This document shows, piece after piece, positions 5,840 through 11,932 of a stretch of 11,932 bases of DNA. Source of the DNA: Pararhizobium_B sp051960215 (GTDB taxonomy: Bacteria; Pseudomonadota; Alphaproteobacteria; Rhizobiales; Rhizobiaceae); NCBI GenBank assembly GCA_051960215.1, contig JBQCEN010000101.1, forward strand, positions 1 to 11,932, in the 5' to 3' direction. Positions within the stretch are counted from its first letter, which is position 1, and the number at the start of each line of letters is the position of its first letter. Below the pieces are notes generated by a model that did no database searches, was not told the origin of the DNA, and saw nothing but the letters and a program-made list of their open reading frames with translations. Position numbers and translations under genes: made by a program.

Positions 5840-7219
5840 ATGAATCCCATCCTCAATTCCGACAGCTATAAGTACTCTCACTTCCTGCAATATCCGCCGG
5901 GCACCGCCGGCATTTCGGCCTATATCGAGGCGCGGCCGGGCGGGCGGCTCGACCATGTGCTGTTCTTCGGGCTGCAGATGTTCCTCAAGGAATACCTGTC
6001 GCGGCCGGTCTCGATGGCCGACGTCGAGGAGGCGGAGGCGCTGATCACGGCGCACGGCCTGCCCTTCAACCGGCAAGGCTTCGAGACGCTCGTGACCCGA
6101 CACGGCGGGCTGATGCCGGTCGAGATCGAGGCGCTGGCCGAGGGCGCGGTCGTGCCGTGCGGGACGCCGCTCGTCCAGATCCGCAATACCGACCCGGACT
6201 TCTTCTGGCTGCCGACGTTCCTCGAGACGGCGTTGCTTCGCGCCGTCTGGTATCCCTCGACCGTCGCCACGATCTCGCATGAGGTCCGCCGCATGATCGC
6301 GGCGTCGCTCGAGCGGACGTCCGAGACGCCGGACGCGGTGCTTCCCTCCCGGCTCCACGATTTCGGCGCGCGCGGCACCACCTCGCTGGAACAGGCGGGG
6401 CTCGGCGGCATCGCCCATCTCGTCAGCTTCGCCGGCACCGATACGGTCACGGCGCTCGTCTACGGCCGCAGATACTATCATGAGCCGCTCGCCGGCTTCT
6501 CGATCCCGGCGGCCGAGCATTCGACGATGACGAGCTGGGGTGAGGATCGCGAGGCGGATGCCTTCCGCAACATGCTTACCCGCTTCGGCGGCAAGGGGAA
6601 GATCGTCGCCGTCGTCTCCGACAGCTACGATCTCTTCCGCGCCGTCCGGACGATCTGGGGCGAGGACCTGAAGGCGGACGTGGTCGCGAGCGGCGGCACG
6701 GTCGTCGTCCGTCCCGATTCCGGCGACGCGACGCGGGTGCCGGTCGACACGATCGAGATGCTCGGCGAAATCTTCGGCTTCTCGATGAACGCCAAGGGCT
6801 TCAGGGTCCTGCACCCGTCGGTGCGGGTCATCCAGGGCGACGGCGTGACGCCGGAGACGATCCAGGTCCTGCTCAACCGGCTGGAGGAACGCGGCTGGTC
6901 GTCCGAGAACCTCGCCTTCGGCATGGGCGGCGGCCTCCTGCAGAAGCTCAACCGCGACACGCTGCGCTTCGCCATGAAGGCGAATGCGCGGCTCGATACC
7001 GACGGCCGCTGGACCGGCATCAGCAAGACGCCGAAGACCGACCCGAGCAAGGCGTCGAAGCGAAACCGGCAGGCCGTCGTCATGAAGAACGGCCGCCCGT
7101 CGGCGATCCAGCTCGACGAGATCGGCCGGCAGGAGAACCTGCTTCGCCCGGTCTGGCGCAACGGCGAGCTTCTCAAGGACTGGACGTTCGCCGAAATCCG
7201 CGCGCGGGCGAACAGCTGA
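5840..7219 (+). CDS. nadV: Nicotinamide phosphoribosyltransferase (NadV/NAMPT family)
   Basis: The 459-residue cytosolic enzyme is predicted to condense nicotinamide with PRPP to give NMN, the one-step NAD salvage route. It begins NPILNSDSYKYSHFLQYPP, the NAMPT-type N-terminus. It then carries HDFGARGTTS (173-182), FAGTDTV with the nicotinamide-binding Asp201, PAAEHST with the catalytic His227, VVRPDSGD with Arg291 and Asp293, and the phosphate-binding GMGGGLLQK (361-369). These are the residues that separate NAMPT from the nicotinate enzyme PncB. The ATG at 5840 was chosen because the family N-terminus begins there and GGCGGAG precedes it. Longer starts at 5783 (TTG) or 5789 (ATG) would add unconserved residues and put the palindrome inside the gene. 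It stands alone between a repeat region and a convergent gene, with the palindrome suggesting repression by NAD status. Confidence 0.93.
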   Translation: MNPILNSDSYKYSHFLQYPPGTAGISAYIEARPGGRLDHVLFFGLQMFLKEYLSRPVSMADVEEAEALITAHGLPFNRQGFETLVTRHGGLMPVEIEALAEGAVVPCGTPLVQIRNTDPDFFWLPTFLETALLRAVWYPSTVATISHEVRRMIAASLERTSETPDAVLPSRLHDFGARGTTSLEQAGLGGIAHLVSFAGTDTVTALVYGRRYYHEPLAGFSIPAAEHSTMTSWGEDREADAFRNMLTRFGGKGKIVAVVSDSYDLFRAVRTIWGEDLKADVVASGGTVVVRPDSGDATRVPVDTIEMLGEIFGFSMNAKGFRVLHPSVRVIQGDGVTPETIQVLLNRLEERGWSSENLAFGMGGGLLQKLNRDTLRFAMKANARLDTDGRWTGISKTPKTDPSKASKRNRQAVVMKNGRPSAIQLDEIGRQENLLRPVWRNGELLKDWTFAEIRARANS

Positions 7220-7232
7220 TACGCCTCTTTTT
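7207..7232 (+). terminator. Weak terminator-like hairpin at the end of nadV
   Basis: GGCG (7207-7210) pairs with CGCC (7222-7225) across the TGA stop, followed by a T-rich run with five consecutive Ts (7228-7232). The stem is short and the loop long (11 bases), so this is only a candidate. The following inverted repeat may be the real end of the transcript. Confidence 0.3.
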
Positions 7233-7236
7233 CTTG

Positions 7237-7283
7237 TCGTGTTTCCGGACGGAAAACCGGCTTCCACTTTTCCTGGAAACGCT
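7237..7283. repeat. Dispersed inverted repeat between convergent genes, copy 1
   Basis: The end arms GTGTTTCC (7239-7246) and GGAAACGC (7275-7282) enclose GGAAAACCGG and TTCCACTTTTCC. It matches the second copy at 10129-10175 at 44 of 47 positions. It fills the gap between the nadV stop and the minus-strand TPR-sulfotransferase stop, and its last base is the first base of that stop codon on the plus strand. It resembles a widespread rhizobial intergenic repeat and may act as a two-way transcription end. Confidence 0.85.
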
Positions 7284-9031
7284 CAATCCTGCGCCGGCAG
7301 CCGGTCGAGGAGCGGCTTCAGCCCCTGCTCGTAACGCCGCCAGAGGTCCAGCGAACTCGCATAGATCGGCTGGCGCACCTGCGCGGCGCTCGCCGTGCGC
7401 ACCGGTCGCTTCGCCTCGTGGAAGGCGAGGCAGCGGTCGTCCCAGTCGAGGCCGGCGAGCGCCACGAGGCGGCGCGATTGCGCCTCCTGGTCGGCGACGA
7501 GCTCTTCATACCGGACATCGTGCACGAAGCCCGGCAATACGCGATGCCAGTGCTCCATCAGATCGGCATAGAGCGCGTAGTAGTCGCCGAGCTCGGCGAG
7601 GTCGTAGCCATAGCGGTGGCCCTGGCTGCGGAAGAAGGTCTTGAAGATCGACAGGCACGTCGCCGGCGCGTCACGGACGCAGTGGATGACGGTCGCCTTC
7701 GGCAGGATGAGCCTGATCAGCCCGATCAGCAGGAAATTGCCCGGCATCTTGTCGGTGATCCGGACGGCATCCGCCGAATAGGCGCGCAGCGCCTCGACAT
7801 AGGTTTGGCCGGCCTCGCGGAAGGCCTCCGGATCGAGCGCGCCGAGGTCGGCGGGAAAGGCTGAGCCGTTGTCGCCCGGGAAGGCGGCGCTGGCGACCGC
7901 CTGGAGCGCCGAAAGCTCGCCGGGGCCGACGACGGCCGGATGGCTCGCGAGGATCTGCTCGACGAGCGTGGTGCCGGAGCGCGGCATGCCGACGATGAAG
8001 ACAGGTGTCGGGTCGGGGTCGCCGGCATTACCGAGGCGCTCGAAGAGCGACGGCGTAAAGGTCGTCTTGACCTCCTCGAAATGGGCGCGCGCGCCGGCGG
8101 TCTGGTAGTCGAAGGTCTTGCGCCGGAGCGCATTGCCGGAAACCAGATAGTCCAGCGCCTCGTCGTAGCGGCCGAGGTCCTCCAGCGCCTTGGCAAGCGC
8201 AAAGGCGACGACCATCTTCTCGCTCTCCGTCGCGTCCGCCCGCCCGAAGAGCCGCTCCATCGCAGCCATCTCGGCGTCCGGCTCCTTCTGGCGCTTCAGC
8301 GTCGAGAGCATCAGGTAGGATTCGGCGTGGCGCGGCTTCAGCGCGATGGCGCGCCGGAAAGCCTCCATCGCCGGCTCCTTCGCGCCGCCTTCCGTCAGCG
8401 TCATACCGAGCTGGTAGCAGGTCTCGGCGTCGTTCGGCTTCAGCTTCAGGGCTCCCCGGTAATCCTCGGCCGCCGCGTCGAGACGGCCTTCCTCCTTTTC
8501 GGCATTGGCGAGGTTGAGCCGCGCGCCGACATAGGCCGGCTGCAGGCGAAGCGCCTCGCGATAGCTCCGGTAGGCCTCTTCGTAGCGGCCGAGCTCCTTC
8601 AGCGCGACGCCGAGGTTGTTGTGCGCCACGGCGAAGGAGGGGCGAAGGGCGATCGCCCTGCGGAAGCTCTCGATGCTGTCGCCGAAACGCTCCCTATCCT
8701 TCAGCACGGTGCCGAGATTGTTGTGGAAGTCCGCGTTCTCCGGATCGGCCCCGATCGAGCGCGCGATCAGCGCCAGACCCTCTTCCGTCCGCCCCGACTG
8801 GTGCATGAGGAGGCCGAGGAAATGGTTCGCTTCCGGATGCTCGGGCTGCCTCGCGAGGATTTCGCCATAGAGCCGCTCCGCCTCGGCGGCGCGACCTTGC
8901 TGCTGCAGCCGCATCGCCTGTCCGACGGCCTCGGCGAGCCGGGGATCGCGAAGGGCGGCCGGCGCGCCGCGTCCGGCGGGCGACGTCGCCTTCGAAAGCT
9001 TCTCCTGTCTGCGCCGCGACGCCCGGTTCAT
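7283..9031 (-). CDS. TPR-repeat sulfotransferase family protein
   Basis: The 582-residue protein joins an N-terminal array of about six to seven tetratricopeptide repeats (residues about 32-300; HNNLG, W/Y-A-P spacing, repeated ALRLQP and AIALRP) to a C-terminal sulfotransferase domain of the Sulfotransfer_3 / tyrosylprotein-sulfotransferase-like type. The PAPS 5'-phosphosulfate loop is PVFIVGMPRSGTTLVEQIL (343-361). The 3'-phosphate site is HCVRDAPATCLSIF (450-463). Glu372 in GPGELSAL lies where tyrosylprotein sulfotransferases have their catalytic Glu. The predicted reaction moves sulfate from PAPS to an unidentified acceptor, with the TPR part likely holding the acceptor or a partner. It has a basic N-terminus (MNRASRRRQEK) and no signal peptide, so it is probably cytosolic. 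The ATG at 9031 is preceded by a GGGG run seven bases away. It is divergent from the oxidoreductase gene, with 76 bases between the starts. Confidence 0.9.
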   Translation of the reverse strand: MNRASRRRQEKLSKATSPAGRGAPAALRDPRLAEAVGQAMRLQQQGRAAEAERLYGEILARQPEHPEANHFLGLLMHQSGRTEEGLALIARSIGADPENADFHNNLGTVLKDRERFGDSIESFRRAIALRPSFAVAHNNLGVALKELGRYEEAYRSYREALRLQPAYVGARLNLANAEKEEGRLDAAAEDYRGALKLKPNDAETCYQLGMTLTEGGAKEPAMEAFRRAIALKPRHAESYLMLSTLKRQKEPDAEMAAMERLFGRADATESEKMVVAFALAKALEDLGRYDEALDYLVSGNALRRKTFDYQTAGARAHFEEVKTTFTPSLFERLGNAGDPDPTPVFIVGMPRSGTTLVEQILASHPAVVGPGELSALQAVASAAFPGDNGSAFPADLGALDPEAFREAGQTYVEALRAYSADAVRITDKMPGNFLLIGLIRLILPKATVIHCVRDAPATCLSIFKTFFRSQGHRYGYDLAELGDYYALYADLMEHWHRVLPGFVHDVRYEELVADQEAQSRRLVALAGLDWDDRCLAFHEAKRPVRTASAAQVRQPIYASSLDLWRRYEQGLKPLLDRLPAQD

Positions 9032-9107
9032 CCTTCAACCCCGCCACTCTTTCCAAGGCTCTCGCTTAGCAATAGCGTGCGGCTGCGGCAATTCGGGAGT
9101 GGTGGCG
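9032..9107. promoter_or_regulatory. Divergent promoter region
   Basis: These 76 bases must contain the start signals for both the minus-strand TPR-sulfotransferase gene and the plus-strand oxidoreductase gene. GGGAG (9095-9099) is placed eight bases before the ATG at 9108 and serves as its ribosome binding site. I see no convincing sigma-70 hexamers and only a four-base inverted repeat, CGCT/AGCG, near 9063-9077. Confidence 0.45.
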
Positions 9108-10094
9108 ATGTTCAGATGGGGCATTCTTTCAACGGCGAAGATCGCGCGCGAGCACGTGATCCCGCAGATGCTGGAGGCGGAGAACGGGGTCGTGGCGGCG
9201 ATCGCCAGCCGCGACAAGGCGCGCGGCGAGGCGGTGGCGGCACCCTTCGGGATCCCGCGCGTCTTCGGCTCCTATGACGAGATGCTGGCGAGCGACGCGA
9301 TCGACGGCGTCTATATCCCGCTGCCTACGTCGGAGCACATCGCCTGGAGCATCCGGGCGGCGAAGGCCGGCAAGCACGTCCTCTGCGAGAAGCCGATCGC
9401 GCTCTCGGCCGACGCGATCGCGCCGCTGATCGAAGCCCGCGACGAGAACGGCGTGATCGTCGCCGAGGCCTTCATGGTCTTCTACCACCCGCAATGGGCG
9501 AAGGTGCGCGCGCTCATCGCCGAGGGCGCGATCGGGACGCTCAGGCATGTCCAGGGCGCCTTCTCCTATTACAATGTCGATCCCTCGAACATGCGCAACC
9601 AGGTGGCGCTCGGCGGCGGCGCGCTGCCCGACATCGGCGTCTACCCGACGGTCGCGACGCGCATGGTGACCGGTGCGGAGCCGAGCCGCGTGCAGGCGAC
9701 CGTCGAGCGCGACCCGACCTTCGGCACGGACCGCTATGCGAGCGTCAGGGCCGACTTCGGCACGTTCGAGCTGTCGTTCTACTGCGCGACGCAGCTCGCC
9801 GCGCGCCAGACCATGGTTTTCCACGGCGATGCCGGCTTCATCGAGGTGGACGGGCCGTTCAACGCCGGCCTCTATGCGCACCAGACGATCCGCCTCCACA
9901 ACCGCAACCACACGGAAGCGGCGACCTATCGCTTCCCGGCGGCGCGGCAATACCGGCTGCAGGCGGAAGCCTTTGCCCGGCGGGCCGCCGGCGCCGACGA
10001 GCCGATCTTCACGCTCGAGGATTCCGTCAGGAACCAGAAGGTGATCGACGCGATCTACCGGGCCGGCGAGAAGGACGGATGGGAGGCCGTCTGA
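9108..10094 (+). CDS. Gfo/Idh/MocA-family NAD(P)-dependent oxidoreductase
   Basis: The 328-residue protein is a two-domain sugar or polyol dehydrogenase-like enzyme. The N-terminal Rossmann part opens FRWGILSTAKIAREHVIP (the last Gly of the usual GxGxxG is replaced, as in several trans-dihydrodiol-dehydrogenase-like members) and carries the family Glu-Lys-Pro motif in HVLCEKPIAL (Lys95). The C-terminal alpha/beta domain has GGGALPDIGVYP (169-180), the GALxDxGxY substrate-site block. The substrate cannot be told from sequence; a carbohydrate is the family norm. The ATG at 9108 is preferred over the GTG codons at 9099 and 9102 because GGGAG sits at ideal distance and the Rossmann strand starts at once. 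The gene is monocistronic, divergent from the sulfotransferase gene and convergent with gtrA. The stop lies inside a strong hairpin. Confidence 0.9.
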   Translation: MFRWGILSTAKIAREHVIPQMLEAENGVVAAIASRDKARGEAVAAPFGIPRVFGSYDEMLASDAIDGVYIPLPTSEHIAWSIRAAKAGKHVLCEKPIALSADAIAPLIEARDENGVIVAEAFMVFYHPQWAKVRALIAEGAIGTLRHVQGAFSYYNVDPSNMRNQVALGGGALPDIGVYPTVATRMVTGAEPSRVQATVERDPTFGTDRYASVRADFGTFELSFYCATQLAARQTMVFHGDAGFIEVDGPFNAGLYAHQTIRLHNRNHTEAATYRFPAARQYRLQAEAFARRAAGADEPIFTLEDSVRNQKVIDAIYRAGEKDGWEAV

Positions 10095-10103
10095 CGGCCT
10101 CCC
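10081..10103 (+). terminator. Perfect hairpin around the oxidoreductase stop codon
   Basis: GGGAGGCCGTC (10081-10091) and GACGGCCTCCC (10093-10103) are exact 11-base reverse complements separated by one base, with the TGA stop (10092-10094) at the tip. The stem would have a four-or-more-base loop in practice. A T-rich stretch follows about 18 bases later (10119-10128), so it is not a classic intrinsic terminator but could stop polymerase or protect the mRNA 3' end. Confidence 0.6.
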
Positions 10104-10128
10104 TCGAACGCTTCAGATCTTTGTTTTG

Positions 10129-10175
10129 TCGCGTTTCCGAACGGAAAACCGGTTTCCACTTTTCCTGGAAACGCT
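10129..10175. repeat. Dispersed inverted repeat between convergent genes, copy 2
   Basis: The end arms GCGTTTCC (10131-10138) and GGAAACGC (10167-10174) are perfect reverse complements. The inside holds GGAAAACCGGTTTCC, itself a near palindrome. It differs from the copy at 7237-7283 at three positions. It directly abuts the minus-strand stop codon of gtrA (TAA on the minus strand at 10178-10176) and sits at the convergent junction with the oxidoreductase gene, the same arrangement as copy 1. Confidence 0.87.
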
Positions 10176-10550
10176 TTAATCTCGGAAGACGAAGCGCGAG
10201 TAGCCGTTATAGGAAAGGATCGTCGCGCAACCGGACGAGACGACGAGCGCGACGAGCGGCTCGACATGCGGCGCGGCGATCAGGATGCCGGAATAGAGCC
10301 CGTAATTGACGAGCGCAGTCGAGATGCCGACGCCGCCATAGCGCGCGCCCTCGACGACGAGCGGCCGGCCGGTCTTGTCGAAGGTGAAGTTGCGGTTGAA
10401 CATCCATGTGCAGCAGAGCGCGCAGGCGATGGCCACGGCGCGCGCCGAGAAGGCGTCCAGCGTGCCGCTGTGCAACAGGGTCGAAAGGACGCCGGCGTCG
10501 ACAGCAAAGCCGATGCTGCCGGCGATCAGGAACCGAATGTATCTCTTCAT
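10176..10550 (-). CDS. GtrA-family membrane protein (putative polyprenyl-phosphate-sugar flippase)
   Basis: The 124-residue protein matches the GtrA family in length, with four predicted membrane segments (about 5-27, 35-51, 70-92 and 96-116). It has the family motif FNRNFTFDK (51-59) after the second segment and a terminal SYNGYSRFVF echo. GtrA-like proteins are thought to move undecaprenyl-phosphate-linked sugars across the cytoplasmic membrane. Its ATG (10550-10548) overlaps the TGA of the upstream glycosyltransferase as ATGA, so the two are translationally coupled and should work on the same lipid-linked sugar. Family membership is clear; the sugar is unknown. Confidence 0.88.
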   Translation of the reverse strand: MKRYIRFLIAGSIGFAVDAGVLSTLLHSGTLDAFSARAVAIACALCCTWMFNRNFTFDKTGRPLVVEGARYGGVGISTALVNYGLYSGILIAAPHVEPLVALVVSSGCATILSYNGYSRFVFRD

Positions 10551-11572
10551 GCCGCCTCTGTGTCAGCCATTCCATTTTGCGTGCTGCTCCGCGAGCCGGC
10601 ACGCAGATCGACGGTTCCTCCCGAGCGGCGCGATCCCTTGAGCGCGGGGATCGTCAGGTAATGCGCCCGTTTCTGCTCGGCGCGGGCGCGCGCGAGCGAG
10701 TCGAGGATGATCCCGGCGGTGAAGATCAGCAGCGAGCTCATCACCAGCGCCATCGCCAGGACCCATGTCGGAAGGCGGTCGACATAACCCGTCGCGAAAT
10801 ATTCCGCAAATACCGGAGCCATGAAGCCGACGCTGACCGCCATCACCACGAGCGAGATGTAGGTGAAGAACGCAAAGGGCCGGGTCTCCTTCATCAGCGT
10901 CGCGAACATCCACAGGATACGGGCGCCGTCGCGGAAGGTCGAGAGCTTGCTCGGCGACCCTTCGACGCGGCGGCCGTAGTCGAGGGTGATCTCGCTCACC
11001 GGCATCTTCAGCACCGAGGCATGCACCGACATCTCGGTCTCGATCTCGAAGCCGGAGGAGAGCGCCGGGAAGCTCTTGGCGAAGCGCCGGGTGAAGGCGC
11101 GATAGCCGGAGAAGATGTCGGTGAAGTCGTCGCCGAAGACGTTGCGGTAGAGCAGGTTGAAGAAGCGGTTGCCGAAGGCGTGGCCCTTGCGGCCGGCATC
11201 CGCGGCGATGCCGCGGCGGCGGCCGACCACCATGTCGACCCGCTCCGTCACCAGCGTACGCACGAGATCCGGCGCGTCCTCGGCCGAATAGGTGCCGTCG
11301 CCATCGACCATGACGTAGATGTCGGCGTCGATGTCGGAGAACATCCGCCTGACGACGTGGCCCTTGCCCTGCCGGCGCTCGCGCACCACGCTCGCTCCGG
11401 CAAGCGCGGCGCGCATCGCCGTCGCGTCTCCGGAATTGTTGTCGTAGACGTGGATGCGGGCGAGCGGCAGGGCGCGACGGAAGCCGAGCACGACCTCGGC
11501 GATCGTCGCCTCCTCGTTGTAGCAGGGGATGAGCACGGCGATGTCATACTCGCCAAGCACCTGATCGCACAC
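10547..11572 (-). CDS. Membrane-anchored family 2 glycosyltransferase (polyprenyl-phosphate sugar synthase type)
   Basis: The 341-residue protein starts with a GT-A domain: IAVLIPCYNEEATIAEVV (11-28), VYDNNSGDAT (42-51), the metal-binding DGD at 90-92 in VMVDGDGTYS, and an acceptor-side FSGYRAFTRRF block (154-164). Two membrane helices follow (about 232-258 and 268-292). This is the DPM1/GtrB-like layout that loads a sugar from a nucleotide donor onto polyprenyl phosphate at the inner face of the membrane. The GTG at 11572 is chosen because GGAGG lies six bases before it on the minus strand. An ATG at 11653 would add 27 basic, low-complexity residues ahead of the conserved start. It is followed by gtrA with an ATGA overlap and is divergent from the membrane protein gene at the right edge. 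The sugar is unknown. Confidence 0.9.
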   Translation of the reverse strand: MCDQVLGEYDIAVLIPCYNEEATIAEVVLGFRRALPLARIHVYDNNSGDATAMRAALAGASVVRERRQGKGHVVRRMFSDIDADIYVMVDGDGTYSAEDAPDLVRTLVTERVDMVVGRRRGIAADAGRKGHAFGNRFFNLLYRNVFGDDFTDIFSGYRAFTRRFAKSFPALSSGFEIETEMSVHASVLKMPVSEITLDYGRRVEGSPSKLSTFRDGARILWMFATLMKETRPFAFFTYISLVVMAVSVGFMAPVFAEYFATGYVDRLPTWVLAMALVMSSLLIFTAGIILDSLARARAEQKRAHYLTIPALKGSRRSGGTVDLRAGSRSSTQNGMADTEAA

Positions 11573-11691
11573 GAAAGACCTCCGCCGTCTGGCCCGGACG
11601 CCGGCCCGGCCGCAGGCTTTACTATTTCTTCGGAACGTTAAGGCTAGGTTCACGCTCTCCGGAATCCGAGGCTTGACGGGGCGCGCGGCGC
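11573..11691. promoter_or_regulatory. Divergent intergenic region with an AT-rich core
   Basis: The region separates the minus-strand glycosyltransferase start from the plus-strand membrane protein. GGAGG on the minus strand (11583-11579) is the glycosyltransferase ribosome binding site. The AT-rich patch at about 11617-11642 (TTTACTATTTCTTCGGAACG, then TTAAGG) stands out from the GC-rich surroundings and is the likeliest place for promoter elements, but I cannot assign hexamers. Confidence 0.4.
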
Positions 11692-11932
11692 TTGATCCAT
11701 CTCACTCATTTCGATCGGCAGCGCGGCGCGCCGGCAGCAGGCTTGCGGGCCGCCGCGGCAGCGCCCGACAGCCGCATCCCGCTCCTGAAGGCGGCGCTTG
11801 CCTATGCCGCCGCCGCGGCAGCCTTCCTCATCGTCCAGCATGCGATTGCCGGGGGCGACTATGTCGGCTTCGACAATGACGACGTCATGCGGCTCGTCGA
11901 GGTGCGCGACTTCCTCGGCGGCCAGGGCTGGT
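11692..11932 (+). CDS. Membrane protein, possible GT-C-type glycosyltransferase (5' part only)
   Basis: An open frame follows TGA 11674-11676 and runs off the right edge. It encodes an Ala-rich hydrophobic segment (ALAYAAAAAAFLIVQHAIAG), then GDYVGFDNDDVMRLVEVRDF and LGGQGW. A short N-terminal tail, one membrane helix and an acidic D-N-D-D loop right after it fit membrane glycosyltransferases of the GT-C type, whose catalytic Asp sits in the first outer loop. I recall a DDxMRLVxVRDxLxGQ-W pattern in uncharacterised alphaproteobacterial membrane proteins. The start is uncertain: TTG at 11692 and TTG at 11743 are both possible, with no strong ribosome binding site. Divergence from the polyprenyl glycosyltransferase and gtrA genes suggests it uses the lipid-linked sugar they make. 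Coding status is likely; function is tentative. Confidence 0.65.
   Translation, partial: MIHLTHFDRQRGAPAAGLRAAAAAPDSRIPLLKAALAYAAAAAAFLIVQHAIAGGDYVGFDNDDVMRLVEVRDFLGGQGW

Noticed and set aside
5783..5842. Longer N-terminus for nadV (TTG 5783 or ATG 5789)
   Set aside because: The added residues are not part of the family, and the frame would cover the palindrome; the conserved N-terminus starts at 5840.
5753..7267. 504-codon open frame on the minus strand
   Set aside because: Antisense shadow of nadV; the translation is Arg/Asp/Glu-rich and unlike any family.
7940..9277. 445-codon open frame on the plus strand
   Set aside because: Antisense shadow of the TPR-sulfotransferase running into the oxidoreductase gene in another frame; low-complexity and motif-free.
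10406..11641. 411-codon open frame on the plus strand
   Set aside because: Antisense shadow of the membrane glycosyltransferase and gtrA, which have clear domains and coupled starts.
11570..11653. Longer N-terminus for the membrane glycosyltransferase (ATG at 11653)
   Set aside because: It adds basic low-complexity residues, while GTG at 11572 has an ideal GGAGG and begins right before the conserved domain.

Overview
The window looks like chromosomal DNA of a GC-rich alphaproteobacterium, most likely of the order Hyphomicrobiales (Rhizobiales). This rests on the very high GC and GC-ending codon use, the protein families seen, and two dispersed intergenic repeat types that resemble repeats I recall from rhizobial genomes. 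The sequence does not identify the genus.

Layout, left to right. Positions 1-2110 hold two tandem, related family 2 glycosyltransferase genes (Glyco_tranf_2_4 type). The first is open at the left edge and broken by two in-frame TAG codons but is otherwise collinear with its neighbour; the second is intact and starts on the stop of the first. Positions 2159-2726 hold a visibly AT-richer brnT-brnA toxin-antitoxin module whose antitoxin has an apparent one-base deletion near its 3' end. Positions 2802-5216 hold pheT (phenylalanyl-tRNA synthetase beta chain); pheS is not next to it. Positions 5217-5782 are a gene-free stretch of about 570 bases, made largely of two copies of a long imperfect inverted repeat plus short GC-rich direct repeats. 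Positions 5840-7219 hold a NadV-type nicotinamide phosphoribosyltransferase gene preceded by a perfect 9+9 palindrome that looks like an operator. On the minus strand, 7283-9031 is a TPR-sulfotransferase gene, divergent from a Gfo/Idh/MocA oxidoreductase gene (9108-10094). On the minus strand, 10176-11572 is a two-gene unit: a membrane-anchored polyprenyl-phosphate-type glycosyltransferase, then a GtrA-like flippase, overlapping by ATGA. Divergent from it, at the right edge, is the 5' end of a membrane protein gene that may encode a GT-C-type glycosyltransferase.

How the genes fit together. Housekeeping functions (translation, NAD salvage) are interleaved with surface-glycan genes: the GT2 pair at the left, and the GT2/GtrA/membrane-protein group at the right. 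The right group fits a scheme in which a sugar is loaded on a lipid carrier, flipped and transferred outside the cytoplasmic membrane. The TPR-sulfotransferase could modify a surface glycan or a protein, but nothing here names its acceptor.

No clearly new multi-gene system is visible. The points most worth a second look are the NAD-gene operator, the near-identical inverted repeats abutting minus-strand stop codons at two convergent gene junctions, the double inverted repeat after pheT, and the lesions in the first glycosyltransferase and in brnA.
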